NCBI RefSeq assembly: GCF_019139815.1
Contig: NZ_CP077079.1
Coordinates: forward strand, 3,348,001 to 3,412,000
Source: Pseudomonas asgharzadehiana
Lineage (GTDB): Bacteria > Pseudomonadota > Gammaproteobacteria > Pseudomonadales > Pseudomonadaceae
DNA: 64,000 nt
Reading direction: 5' to 3'
Part shown: positions 36,872-46,498 of the stretch, one piece after another
Layout: each line of letters begins with the position of its first letter
How positions within the stretch are numbered: position 1 is the stretch's first letter
Position numbers and translations under genes: made by a program
The notes under the pieces: generated by a model
The model's database searches: none
Told to the model about the DNA's origin: nothing
Seen by the model: only the letters and a program-made list of their open reading frames with translations

Positions 36872-38541
36872 TGCCGACTCTACCCGGTGTGTCCGAACGC
36901 GCAATCATCCTGGCGCCATTGGGTCGCGACAGCGCACTGGCCCTGCAAATGCTCAACGAGGCGGGTTACAGCGGCATCGTCGCCACGCACCTGCCAATGT
37001 TGTGCGAGGCCCTGGAACAGGGCGCCGGCCTGCTGATCATCGCCGCCGAAGCCTTGCGTGGCGTCGATCTGGAGCCGCTGCTGGAGTACCTGCATCAACA
37101 GCCGCCATGGTCGGACATGCCCATCGTGCTGATGACCCATCACGGTGGCGGCGAGCAGAACGGCTCGTCGCACCTCAGCGGCCTGCTGGGCAACGTGACA
37201 TTCCTGGAGCGGCCCTTCCATCCCGTCACGCTGATCAGCCTGGTCAGCACGGCGCTGCGCGGTCGGCGCCGCCAATATGAAGCCCGCGACCGCCTGATCG
37301 ACCTGGGCGAGAGCGAACTGCGCCTGCAACGCACCCTGGAAACCCTTGAGCAGCAAGTCGAGGAACGCACCGCGCAATTGCGCAACAACGAGGAAGCCCT
37401 GCGTCAATCGCAGAAAATGGAGGCCGTGGGCCAACTCACCGGCGGCATTGCCCACGACTTCAACAATATGCTCACCGGGATTATCGGCAGCCTGGAGCTG
37501 CTGCGAAGGCGCGTGGCACGCGGCAAACTCGACGATCTCGATAGCCTGATCGACCTGGGCGTCACGTCCGCCAACCGTGCCGCCGGCCTGACTCACCGCC
37601 TGCTGGCGTTTTCCCGCCGCCAATCGCTGGATTCCAAGCCGGTCAATATCAACCAGTTGGTCAGTTCCATGGGCGAACTGCTGCAACGCAGCATCAATGA
37701 AAGCATCCATCTGGAGATGCGCTTCACCGAGCAATTGTGGACCGCTGAAGCCGACCCCAACCAACTGGAAAGCGCCCTGCTCAACCTGGTGCTCAATGCC
37801 CGCGATGCCATGCCCAATGGTGGCAACCTGCGGGTGGAGACCACCAATCGCCACCTGGACAACGTCTTTACCGCCGCCTACGGCACCCTCACCCCGGGTG
37901 ACTACGTCGAGCTGAGCATCAGCGACAACGGCTGCGGTATACCCGAAAGCGTTATCGGCCGGGTGTTCGACCCCTTCTTTACCACCAAACCCATCGGCCA
38001 GGGCACTGGCCTGGGGTTGTCAATGATCTACGGGTTCGCCCGCCAGTCCCACGGCCACGTCACCATTCACAGCGAGGTGGGCAAAGGCACCACTGTCAGC
38101 CTGTTCCTGCCGCGTTTTATCGGCGAAATGCACGCTGTCCCGTTGGTCGACCCGGCGTTGCTGCCTTTTGCCAATGCCGGGGAAACCGTGCTGCTCGTCG
38201 AGGACGACCCGGCGGTGCGCGTACTGGTCTGCGCCGTGCTCAAGGAGTTGGGTTACGGCTATGTGGTTGCCGGAGATGCCGACACGGCGCTGCCGATCAT
38301 TGAATCCGAGCAGCGTATCGACTTGCTGATCAGCGACGTCGGTTTGCCCGGCATGAACGGCCGGCAGATGGCGGAAATCGGCCGCCAGCTGCGGCCGGAA
38401 CTCAAGGTGCTGTTCATCACCGGGTACGCCGAACATGCGGCGGTGCGTGGAGGTTTTCTCGACCCTGGGATGCAGTTGATCACCAAGCCGTTCACCTTCG
38501 ACCTGTTAACGGCGAAGGTGAGGGAAATGATTAAGACATAA
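36871..38541 (+). CDS. Hybrid histidine kinase-receiver coupled to KaiC-like protein
   Basis: The GTG at 36871 overlaps the KaiC-like stop (TAGTG) and has AAGAGGG upstream; it gives 556 residues. Domains: residues 1-130, a receiver-like fold in which the phosphorylation Asp is missing (LLIIAAEAL); a coiled coil (about 140-185); HisKA with His195 in GGIAHDFNNML; an HATPase with NARDAMPNGG, DNGCGIP and GQGTGLGLSM; and a true receiver with VLLVEDDPAV and Asp489 in LISDVGLPGM. No membrane segment is visible, so it is cytoplasmic and probably takes its input from the KaiC-like ATPase. Its receiver resembles the free receiver at 54357. Confidence 0.87.
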   Translation: MPTLPGVSERAIILAPLGRDSALALQMLNEAGYSGIVATHLPMLCEALEQGAGLLIIAAEALRGVDLEPLLEYLHQQPPWSDMPIVLMTHHGGGEQNGSSHLSGLLGNVTFLERPFHPVTLISLVSTALRGRRRQYEARDRLIDLGESELRLQRTLETLEQQVEERTAQLRNNEEALRQSQKMEAVGQLTGGIAHDFNNMLTGIIGSLELLRRRVARGKLDDLDSLIDLGVTSANRAAGLTHRLLAFSRRQSLDSKPVNINQLVSSMGELLQRSINESIHLEMRFTEQLWTAEADPNQLESALLNLVLNARDAMPNGGNLRVETTNRHLDNVFTAAYGTLTPGDYVELSISDNGCGIPESVIGRVFDPFFTTKPIGQGTGLGLSMIYGFARQSHGHVTIHSEVGKGTTVSLFLPRFIGEMHAVPLVDPALLPFANAGETVLLVEDDPAVRVLVCAVLKELGYGYVVAGDADTALPIIESEQRIDLLISDVGLPGMNGRQMAEIGRQLRPELKVLFITGYAEHAAVRGGFLDPGMQLITKPFTFDLLTAKVREMIKT

Positions 38542-38680
38542 GGCAAGCGAGGCAATATCGCGCAACGAATCGTTCCTGCAAGGAAGGAATCGCTTCAGGG
38601 GGCCAGGGTACACAGTTGCCATCGCAGCGTCGTATATGCCGCTGGGGTGAAACTGAATCCACCTAGGAACCCATCCAGCC

Positions 38681-41600
38681 ATGATCGCTTCGCGCCTCGT
38701 TCATCCAACGCTTCAGATTCCCTCGAATACACCGGCCGACAGCGCCGCGCGCCGTCCACGCGCGGTGACGCCCCAAGAGGCTCCCCGGCATGTGCCTGAA
38801 ACCGCCGCGCAGAGTGCGCGCGACATAGCCGACAGTGAGCTGGCATTGCGTGTGGCGCAAACACAGCGCCTTGCGGCCAGGACCGGCGAGCTTCGTTATA
38901 TAGAGAACATCCCTCCCGCCTCCTCGTTCGGCCAATGGTGGTCACACCTGAACAATTTGATGGCGAGCCCGCACTTTGTTGTGTGGGCAAGCCGCAACGG
39001 CATTGATCGTTCGAAACCTATCGAGATCAGCCCCGCGAGCAATTACATCGTTGCCGTCGTCGACGGTAAGCCAAAGACGTTTTCGGGCTTCGCGCAAGGC
39101 TATTTGTGGACGTCGATGATGGCGCCGATCATGCAGGCCGCAAGCGCGCTCACTTCCAGGTCCGACTATATTTACTCCCCGGTCAACAGAACCACCGCCG
39201 ACTACCGCGAAGTCGCCGATTTTTATGGTGAGGCCATCACCGGGCAAACCCGTGAGGCGCTGGGCATTCGCGCCGCAGAGCTTGAGCAGTCAAAAGCCTT
39301 CGGTCCGGCACGATTGGCGCCTGAGCGATCCGAACAGGTACTGCGCGACGAACAGGCCAAACTGGCGGAGCTACACAACCAAAGGACGGCGGCCTTTAAG
39401 TTGATTCCTATCATCATTGAGGCGCAAAAGCTCGCTGACGCCCCGGCAACTCCAAGGCGGCGGCCAGCCTCCGAGCGGTTGCCGTCGTTCATTCGCGATG
39501 AATTAGCCCGCACGACGTTCAGGCTGCATGGCGACTCGCTCAACAAAGGCTTGGATGACGCCCTTACGGTCAGCCTCGAAAAATACCTCAGCGATAAAGG
39601 CTGGAAGCTGCCCGACAGCATCGACGAGTTGATAAATGTGGGCGAGGCACTGGATACCCCGCCACTTGCAGGGGCGTCTCACGGTAACTTCGGCGGCGCA
39701 TTGGCCTGGCCGATTCCGCTGAGTGATGCTGACAGGTCCAGCATGAGGCGTAGCCTCAGGCAAAACACGCTGGGCATCAGTGGTTTGCAGAATTACCAAT
39801 CGAGCCAAGGTTTGCTGGGCTATCTGACGCGCAACGAAATTTATTCAACCTCCGAGCTGAGTAACCCGACGCAGTTCATTCAAACCCTTCTGGCGACGCC
39901 CAAGGCCCAGGCGCTGGGCGTGGCGCTGCAGCAGAGATATGAGGGGGTATCGACGCCCGATAGCATCAACGACTGGACCCTGGGCGCCCTCGGCGCGACC
40001 CTGGACGAAGAATCCGAAGCGGGCAACACGTCGAGCCCCGTCAGAACCGGCGTCGCCGGTTTTGACCTGGCCAACTATGCGCATTGGGGCCGGCACCCTT
40101 CAGCCGTAGTCGCCGGGCTGACCAGTCACCTGGTTGCCAAGGGACGTGCCAGTGTGGAGATGGCGCCGATTGCGGCCCACTTGTTGTTCTCACGCCGCGC
40201 ACCGGCGTTTTTGGTCCAGAACATCCCCGACAACGTGACATGCGGTTCCCACAGTTGGGTCAGCTTCAGTGTCGCCGTGGCACGCCTTGAGCATCAGGCG
40301 CCGGGCGCAACCGCGCACATGAGCTATGCCGACGTCATGAAGCGGGCCGACCTGGCCCCCGTCACGGAGCAGGAGCAAGAGGTGGAACAGCAGGCCCAGT
40401 GGGCTGCGCTTAAAGATTGGGGGGTAGCCAATGGGGTTCTGCAACTGAACACCTCGGATGACTACAGCGCCGACCAGATGAGTCGCGTCACTCGGGCGTT
40501 CAATGACCAGATTGCACAGCTGAGCGAAGCCTCAAGCGCCCTCTCCACCCCCATGCCTGAACGCAAGAAAATGGCGCTTGATGAGCTCAAGCGGGTTTAC
40601 GGCGACCGGATACCATTCGAGAAAAAATGCATCACATCCGTCCCGGAACAACGTGATTTTCCGGGGCCTTATTCGGTGCTGGATCTTTACCTGCACGGCA
40701 CTATCAGCACGCCTCCAGCCTCCCATTGGTCAGCAGGTAATCAATTCGACTTCCGGACTATCTCCGGTAAGGCTGACCAACTGGCTGACATCAATGCACG
40801 CTTCGCAAGCGAGCTTCCCCAGTACTGTTCCTCCGCTGAAAAGGCGATTGGCACGCAAGTCAAGCACCTTATTGCGACCCTTGCGCTCGAAGACAGAAAA
40901 AAGATCGAGTGCGCACAGATCACTACGCTCCAAGAGTTCCGCGTCTCCCACACGGGTTTCAGTCAAACGCTGAACGAAACGAAAGTACCCGGTGCATTAC
41001 TGATTAAAGCGGTGCTCGGCGGTGACACTACCGTGTATGAAATAAATCTGAACGACAATACGATTCGCCAACGTGCTGAGCTAAAGGATTATCCGCTGGG
41101 GCCGCAACTGTACAGCGATGGTCACACCCATAAGAGCCCGATGCTCAAGGCAATCACACCTTCCGGCACTTATTCGGCAAGCGTTACCGATGCAAAACGC
41201 CAGAGCGGCACGCCCAACAGCTTTGCAAGCGAGAGAACCCGGTACATTGCCGACACCCTGGTAAAACATATCGGCATCCGTGAACTGGCGGATGAGGCCA
41301 AGGGCGTGACGACGTTCGACACCGAGGTTCCGTTCTACCAAAAAGCCCGCGAATTTCTGCTCAACCTGATCCCCTTACGGTCCGCTATTCAGAATTTTCG
41401 GGCAGGTAACGTGCGTGACGGCGTGATTGATCTGGTATTCGATGCCTTCGGCTTTGCCCTGGCGTTGGGCGCGGCGGCTAAAGGCGCCAAAGCGCTGCAT
41501 GCCGGTGCGTCCGCTGCAAGTAAAGTCGCTCACGGTACAAAGATTATCGGGCGCGCGGCGCTGGGCACGCTTAACCCGCTGGACGGTGTCACCGATATCG

Positions 41601-43384
41601 GGCGCGGCCTGATTGCCGGCGGTAAAAAAGTGTGGTCATCCAGCGCTGGTGAACTGCGGCAATTACGCGGGCTGGCTCATACGTCAAACGGCTATGACCT
41701 GATATCGGCAAGCAAACGCTACGATTCATCTTCCTTTGGCACCTACCGAATCAACCATCAAATTGTCGAGGCGCCGGCGGTTATGCGGCACGGCAAGTGG
41801 TACGCCTACAACCCCGCCAATGGACAACCCTACGGGACGCCCTTACAGGATTTCCTGCCCTCGGCCCATATTGATACGCAGGGGCTGGGCAATTGGGCAA
41901 CGGCAGCCACGGCGCGCAAGCCGCTGGATGAGCGTGTTGTCGGCGACTGGAAAAAAACTGTCGCGACTCACCGAAATGGGCCCGATAAGGAAGCCTTCGA
42001 GCAGGGTTATCGGTATGGCGATCCGCAAACGATCAGCGGAGCACGCAATAACATGACGATTGCGCAGGTTATGACCCTGGCCGGCAACAAGGACCTCACG
42101 ACGGAGCAAGTCGGGATGTTGGTGCGAAAATATGATGACATCGCCTACGAGCCCGGGCGAAGTGGCTCCGCCCGGTTTATCGATCGCATCGAACCGAGAT
42201 TCGGTGAGGTAACGGCCATGCCGCAGGTTATTTACCTCACTCAGACCGCACAACTGGCCGAAGGGCAATGTGCAGCGCTCGCACGCGCCATGGCCAGCGC
42301 GATGGCGGAGGGAAAGCAAGACGTACTGATCAAGAACATGTACACCGCCGCAGCCTTTCCCAGGGACCCGGCGTCCAGGGATTTCATCGACAAATTAAAC
42401 AGGCTTCAAACTCAGGTGGGGTCCCAGGCTGCGTTCCACGCAGGGCAGCCCATTCGGCAGGTCGCCTATCAAGACATGATCAAGGAACTGGCGCAGGCGC
42501 ACGCCTCGAAATCGGTCATGATTGACTCGCCAGGCCATGCAATGGCGGCAGGCGTAAAAATAAACGGCGCCGACAAGACTTACTACTTTTACGACCCCAA
42601 CCATGGCCTTGCCACGTTTCCAAGCGCCGAAGCCATGCGAGGCGGGCTTGATAAGGTGTTCAACGACAAGAAGCTGGCCAAGGGCTATAAAACCCACAGC
42701 GCTGAGCGCAATAAACTCGAATTCAAGGTCTTTGATCATGATGATGCGTGGCAACAAAAAAACAGCGTATTCACGCCAGACCTCAAAGCCCTCTACGACA
42801 CGCCCATCACGCCTTCCCAAGGGCCACGCAGCCTCTCGAACGCTGAATTGAAGCACCATTGGGAGACGTTGCACGCGCATCCGGACAATCAGGGCCTGAT
42901 CTGCTACGAAGCGTCGATACGCATAGGGCAAGCTGAAAAGACCCTCTCGCCCAGCGTATTGGAGACGGTGAAAGCGGCCACCAACCGCACAGGCGGTTCC
43001 AATTACTCCGCAGGCTATCTTGAGTTGATGGGCATCAAGCCGGACAGCCTGAAAACCACCTTCAATCCGGCGCAGATCACGGAGTCAGGGCTCTTGAACT
43101 TCAGGCACGCGTATGAGGGCGGGGAATTTGCCCACACCGTCTACATTCAGAAGACCCATCACAACGAGCTGTTCCTGTTCAACACCAACAGCCCGGACTT
43201 GGACCTGGCCATGATCAGCAGTGGGAATACCGGGCAGATCAGCGGTGGAGTGACCGTCTACAAGCTCGGCAACGGCGAAGGTCTTCAGCGCTTTTTGAAC
43301 GGCTTTAATGGAAAAGTCGGATGGGAATTTGCCTACACACCCGCCAGCACGCTCAATGCCAATGCGCGCGCGTTACGGCCTTGA
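38681..43384 (+). CDS. Large toxin-like protein with YopT-type (C58) protease domain and C-terminal extension
   Basis: This 1567-residue protein is a paralogue of the one at 50257. Residues 1-290 are specific to it and include FGQWWSHLNNLMASPHFVVW. From about 297 to 1350 the two align (for example LLATPKAQALGVALQ, AHLLFSRRAPAFLVQNIPDN). A hydrophobic segment lies at about 890-950 (FLLNLIPLRSAIQNF, then Ala/Gly-rich), resembling translocation segments of large toxins. Next comes GKWYAYNPANGQPYG, then a papain-like centre: Cys1197 in EGQCAALARAM, His1286 in SPGHAMAAGV and Asp1305 in YFYDPNHG, the order found in YopT and AvrPphB. Residues 1385-1567 form an extra domain with Cys1408, His1485 and Asn1501/1503. 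No signal peptide, RHS or PAAR element is seen, so the export route is unknown. Toxin role is inferred. Confidence 0.8.
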   Translation: MIASRLVHPTLQIPSNTPADSAARRPRAVTPQEAPRHVPETAAQSARDIADSELALRVAQTQRLAARTGELRYIENIPPASSFGQWWSHLNNLMASPHFVVWASRNGIDRSKPIEISPASNYIVAVVDGKPKTFSGFAQGYLWTSMMAPIMQAASALTSRSDYIYSPVNRTTADYREVADFYGEAITGQTREALGIRAAELEQSKAFGPARLAPERSEQVLRDEQAKLAELHNQRTAAFKLIPIIIEAQKLADAPATPRRRPASERLPSFIRDELARTTFRLHGDSLNKGLDDALTVSLEKYLSDKGWKLPDSIDELINVGEALDTPPLAGASHGNFGGALAWPIPLSDADRSSMRRSLRQNTLGISGLQNYQSSQGLLGYLTRNEIYSTSELSNPTQFIQTLLATPKAQALGVALQQRYEGVSTPDSINDWTLGALGATLDEESEAGNTSSPVRTGVAGFDLANYAHWGRHPSAVVAGLTSHLVAKGRASVEMAPIAAHLLFSRRAPAFLVQNIPDNVTCGSHSWVSFSVAVARLEHQAPGATAHMSYADVMKRADLAPVTEQEQEVEQQAQWAALKDWGVANGVLQLNTSDDYSADQMSRVTRAFNDQIAQLSEASSALSTPMPERKKMALDELKRVYGDRIPFEKKCITSVPEQRDFPGPYSVLDLYLHGTISTPPASHWSAGNQFDFRTISGKADQLADINARFASELPQYCSSAEKAIGTQVKHLIATLALEDRKKIECAQITTLQEFRVSHTGFSQTLNETKVPGALLIKAVLGGDTTVYEINLNDNTIRQRAELKDYPLGPQLYSDGHTHKSPMLKAITPSGTYSASVTDAKRQSGTPNSFASERTRYIADTLVKHIGIRELADEAKGVTTFDTEVPFYQKAREFLLNLIPLRSAIQNFRAGNVRDGVIDLVFDAFGFALALGAAAKGAKALHAGASAASKVAHGTKIIGRAALGTLNPLDGVTDIGRGLIAGGKKVWSSSAGELRQLRGLAHTSNGYDLISASKRYDSSSFGTYRINHQIVEAPAVMRHGKWYAYNPANGQPYGTPLQDFLPSAHIDTQGLGNWATAATARKPLDERVVGDWKKTVATHRNGPDKEAFEQGYRYGDPQTISGARNNMTIAQVMTLAGNKDLTTEQVGMLVRKYDDIAYEPGRSGSARFIDRIEPRFGEVTAMPQVIYLTQTAQLAEGQCAALARAMASAMAEGKQDVLIKNMYTAAAFPRDPASRDFIDKLNRLQTQVGSQAAFHAGQPIRQVAYQDMIKELAQAHASKSVMIDSPGHAMAAGVKINGADKTYYFYDPNHGLATFPSAEAMRGGLDKVFNDKKLAKGYKTHSAERNKLEFKVFDHDDAWQQKNSVFTPDLKALYDTPITPSQGPRSLSNAELKHHWETLHAHPDNQGLICYEASIRIGQAEKTLSPSVLETVKAATNRTGGSNYSAGYLELMGIKPDSLKTTFNPAQITESGLLNFRHAYEGGEFAHTVYIQKTHHNELFLFNTNSPDLDLAMISSGNTGQISGGVTVYKLGNGEGLQRFLNGFNGKVGWEFAYTPASTLNANARALRP

Positions 43385-43399
43385 CCCTCTGAGCCAAAC

Positions 43400-43421
43400 G
43401 GCGCCTGGATGCTCAGGCGCC
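43400..43421. terminator. Hairpin between the first toxin-like gene and the receiver gene
   Basis: Perfect 8-bp stem GGCGCCTG (43400-43407) and CAGGCGCC (43414-43421) with a 6-base loop lies between the convergent stops at 43384 and 43429. No long T-run follows, so it is a weak or bidirectional terminator. Confidence 0.6.
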
Positions 43422-43428
43422 CCCATTC

Positions 43429-43806
43429 TCAGGCAAGCAACCGCTGGATATGTTCTTGCAGCGTATCCAGGTCAAACGGCTTGGCCAGGATCGGCGCGTT
43501 GCGCGTGATCGGGCTGTTACAGTCGAGAATTTCCTGCGGGTAACCGCTGATGAAGATGACCTTCAGTTCCGGCCGCACTTTAAGCGCCGGCTCGGCGATC
43601 TGCACGCCGGAGATACCGCCCGGCAGGCGGTAATCCGTCACCATCAGGTCCAGGTGCGGCTTGGTCGCCAGAATCTCAAAGGCTTCCTTACCGTTTACCG
43701 CCTTCAAGACCCGATACCCCAGGCCCGCCAGGTATTCATCCAGCACAAACATAATGGATTCGTCGTCTTCGACGATCAGTACGACATCTTGCGCATCTTC
43801 ACTCAT
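43429..43806 (-). CDS. Single-domain response regulator
   Basis: Starting at ATG 43806 (MSEDAQDVVLIVEDDESIMF) the product has 125 residues and is only a receiver domain: acidic pocket VEDDE (13-16), phospho-acceptor Asp58 in LMVTDYRLPGG, Thr/Ser in VIFISGYPQE and Lys in ILAKPFDLDTL. It has no output domain, so it probably acts as a phosphate shuttle or sink for the neighbouring kinases. It is the last gene of the minus-strand signalling block, 78 bp after the receiver-kinase gene. Confidence 0.9.
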   Translation of the reverse strand: MSEDAQDVVLIVEDDESIMFVLDEYLAGLGYRVLKAVNGKEAFEILATKPHLDLMVTDYRLPGGISGVQIAEPALKVRPELKVIFISGYPQEILDCNSPITRNAPILAKPFDLDTLQEHIQRLLA

Positions 43807-43884
43807 GGGAAGCCTTTGTCCGGTCAGTTGCTGCACGTACGACCATGGGGTCACGCAGAGGTTGCGTCAAGGTGACGATTGATT

Positions 43885-45078
43885 TCATGCCGACGAATCC
43901 AGGGGCAGGCACACCCGAAACAGGGCGCCCTCGCCTATCCGGCTCTCGACCTCGATGGTGCCGCCATGGGCCGCAACGATCTGCTCGGAGATAAACAGCC
44001 CCAGGCCCAGCCCCGCCGACACCTGGCTGGCGGATACGCGCTCGAACTGCTGGAAGATACGCTTCTGGTTTTCTTCGCTGATGCCGATGCCACGGTCGCG
44101 CACTTCCACCCGCGCTTCACCGTGTTCGGTGTACACCCGCACATCCACCGGGCTCTTGGCCCCATAGCGCAGCGCATTCGTGAGCAGGTTGGTGATTACT
44201 TGCTCGATACGGAACTCATCCCAGTTGCCTTCGACCGGCCCTTGCGTCTCCAACCGCATCGACGAATCTGCGGCGGCCACTTGCGGCGCGAAATTTTCTA
44301 CCAGGTTGCTGACCAGTTGCGCCAGGTCGAAGCGCGCCGGGCGGATCGACAGCTTGCCGGTGCGAATGCGCGACACGTCAAGCATGTCTTCGATCAGGCG
44401 GATCAGGCTTTTGATCTGGCGCTCATCGCGGTCGACCATGGCGTGCATCTTGTCCAGGGTGAATGCCGCCGCGTTATCCCGGGCCAGGTGCATCTTGCGC
44501 AATTGGGTTTCAAGGATCAGCCCGTTCAATGGCGTACGCACCTCATGGGCGACGATCGACATAAAGTCGTCGCGCATGCGCACGGCCTGTTCCAACTCGG
44601 CCTGGGTGGCCTGCAGGCGCGTGAGCAGCAACTCCTGCTCACGACGGCTGCGCTCCAGGGCTTCGACCTGTTGCTTCATGGCCTTGCTCTGGCGGTACAG
44701 GTCGACGAACACGTTGACCTTGCTCTTCACCGCATGGATATCCAGCGGCTTGTGCAAAAAGTCCACCGCGCCGCTTTCATAGCCTTTGAACGCGTAATTG
44801 AGTTCACGCCCGGCGGCGCTGACGAAGACGATCGGGATGTTCTTGGTCTTTTCGGTGCCGCGCATCAGTTCGGCCAGCTCAAAACCGTTCATGCCGGGCA
44901 TCTGCACGTCGAGAATCGCCATGGCGAATTCGTGTTCCAGCAACAGGGACAAGGCCTCGTCGGCGCTCAATGCCTTGAACACCTGGCGGTCCTCGCGCTT
45001 GATCAGCGCTTCGAGGGCCAGCAGATTTTCCGGCAGATCGTCGACGATCAGCAGTTTGGCCTGGACAGTACTTAGCAT
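43885..45078 (-). CDS. Receiver-histidine kinase
   Basis: The 397-residue cytoplasmic protein carries an N-terminal receiver (KLLIVDDLPENLLALEALIK, Asp57 in AILDVQMPGMNG, Lys in DFLHKPLD), a coiled coil (about 120-165), HisKA with His178 in SIVAHEVRTPLNG and an HATPase with NLLTNALRYG, VRDRGIGI and GLGLGLFISE. This inverted order means the kinase is controlled by phosphorylation of its own receiver, typically by the large hybrid kinase upstream in the same operon. Its start overlaps the end of the cheB-like gene. Confidence 0.92.
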   Translation of the reverse strand: MLSTVQAKLLIVDDLPENLLALEALIKREDRQVFKALSADEALSLLLEHEFAMAILDVQMPGMNGFELAELMRGTEKTKNIPIVFVSAAGRELNYAFKGYESGAVDFLHKPLDIHAVKSKVNVFVDLYRQSKAMKQQVEALERSRREQELLLTRLQATQAELEQAVRMRDDFMSIVAHEVRTPLNGLILETQLRKMHLARDNAAAFTLDKMHAMVDRDERQIKSLIRLIEDMLDVSRIRTGKLSIRPARFDLAQLVSNLVENFAPQVAAADSSMRLETQGPVEGNWDEFRIEQVITNLLTNALRYGAKSPVDVRVYTEHGEARVEVRDRGIGISEENQKRIFQQFERVSASQVSAGLGLGLFISEQIVAAHGGTIEVESRIGEGALFRVCLPLDSSA

Positions 45079-45671
45079 GGTGAGGGTTCCAGGGAAGCCA
45101 GCAACGCGGCAATGCGGCTCAAGGTCAGAATATGGTCGGGGGTGTGCAGGGCCAGGGCGGCCTGGGGCATCACGGCAATCCGCGCTTCATTTGGGTCTTG
45201 CACGATGGTGGTGCCGCCCGCTTGCTTGACATGGGCCAGCCCGCGCGCGCCGTCCTGGTTGGCACCGGTCAGCAAAATTCCCAACAGGCCTTTGCCATAG
45301 GCATCGCCTGCCGAGGTAAACAGATAGTCGATGGCCGGCCGGGAATGATGCACGCGGTCTTCCTGGCTCAGCGACAGGCTACGGTCCTGCTCCACCGATA
45401 GGTGGTACCCAGGCCCGGCAAAATACAACCGGCCCGCTTCGATCAGCTCTTTGTCGCGAGCTTCCTGCACCGGGATGCGCAGGCGCCGCGCAAAGACTTC
45501 CGCCAGTTGGCTGCGGCGTTCATCGGGCAGGTGCAGCACGGCAATGATCGGCAGGCCGAAGCCGTCGGGCAGCTCGGCAAAAATGCTCAGCAACGCCTCG
45601 ACGCCGCCGGCGGACGCGCCGACGACGATGGCTTCAATCCCGCGAATCGGGCTGGCTACAGCATCGTTCAT
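45072..45671 (-). CDS. CheB-type methylesterase domain protein without receiver
   Basis: I start at ATG 45671 (MNDAVASPIRGIEAIVVGAS), which overlaps the cheR stop by ATGA; 199 residues. Only the catalytic methylesterase/deamidase domain of CheB is present: Ser in VVGASAGGVEAL, His in AVLHLPDERR and Asp in LLTGANQDGARGL form the triad. The regulatory receiver that normally precedes it is missing. No chemoreceptor, CheA or CheW gene lies in the block, so the target may be the partner hybrid kinase, as in other CheB/CheR-kinase modules. It overlaps the next gene by 7 bp. Confidence 0.9.
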   Translation of the reverse strand: MNDAVASPIRGIEAIVVGASAGGVEALLSIFAELPDGFGLPIIAVLHLPDERRSQLAEVFARRLRIPVQEARDKELIEAGRLYFAGPGYHLSVEQDRSLSLSQEDRVHHSRPAIDYLFTSAGDAYGKGLLGILLTGANQDGARGLAHVKQAGGTTIVQDPNEARIAVMPQAALALHTPDHILTLSRIAALLASLEPSPC

Positions 45672-46498
45672 GATTTTCGGTAGATCCGTTCCTGCTTGAC
45701 CAAGGGTTCGAATTGCTTGCCGTAGGCAGAGAAATCCAGGGTTTCCTTGCTGCCCAACACCAGGAAACCACGATGGCACAGCGACTCATGGAACAACCCG
45801 AATGCGCGATCTTGCAATTTTTTATTGAAGTAAATCAATACATTGCGGCACGAAATTAATTGAGTTTCTGAAAACACGCTGTCGGTCGCCAGGCTGTGGT
45901 CGGCGAACGTCACGTTTTCGCGCAGCGTCTTGTCGAAGATCGCGTAATCGTAAGCCGCTGTGTAGTAGTCGGCAAATGAACGTTGCCCGCCCGCTTGCTG
46001 ATAGTTGGCGGTGTAGGCCCGCACATTCTCCAGGGAGAAGATGCCCTGCTTGGCTTTGTCCAGGGACGCCGGGTTGATGTCGGTGGCGTAGATGATCGTG
46101 CGCTCCAGCAGCCCTTCTTCACGCAGCAGGATGGCCATCGAATAGACCTCCTCGCCCGTGCTGCAGCCGGCGATCCAGATCTTGATCGAGGGGTAGGTCT
46201 TGAGCAGCGGCACCACTTCCTGGCGGATCGCCAGGAAGTGCGAAGGGTCGCGAAACATCTCGCTCACTGGAATCGTCAAAAACTGCAGCAACTGCATGAA
46301 CGCCGCCGGGTCGTGTAGCACCCGTTCCTGCAATGCCGAGATGGTCGCGCAGTCGAACTGGCGCAAGGCATGGGCCACGCGGCGCTTGACCGACGCCCCG
46401 GAATAGTCGCGAAAGTCATAGCTGTACTTGAGGTAAATCGCCTCAATCAGCAGACGCAGCTCGATGTCGCTGCTTTTTTCCAAAAAACAGTGCTCCAC
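45668..46498 (-). CDS. CheR-type protein-glutamate methyltransferase
   Basis: The 276-residue protein starts at GTG directly after the hybrid-kinase stop (MEHCFLEKSSDIELRLLIEA). The N-terminal helical CheR domain has KYSYDFRDYSGASVKRRVAH; the S-adenosylmethionine domain has IWIAGCSTGEEVYSMAILL, IIYATDINPASLDKAKQGIF and ISCRNVLIYFNKKLQ. It would methylate glutamates on a sensor helix, with the CheB-like protein as its opponent. No chemoreceptor is encoded in the block; the coiled-coil region of the hybrid kinase is a candidate substrate. Confidence 0.92.
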   Translation of the reverse strand: MEHCFLEKSSDIELRLLIEAIYLKYSYDFRDYSGASVKRRVAHALRQFDCATISALQERVLHDPAAFMQLLQFLTIPVSEMFRDPSHFLAIRQEVVPLLKTYPSIKIWIAGCSTGEEVYSMAILLREEGLLERTIIYATDINPASLDKAKQGIFSLENVRAYTANYQQAGGQRSFADYYTAAYDYAIFDKTLRENVTFADHSLATDSVFSETQLISCRNVLIYFNKKLQDRAFGLFHESLCHRGFLVLGSKETLDFSAYGKQFEPLVKQERIYRKS

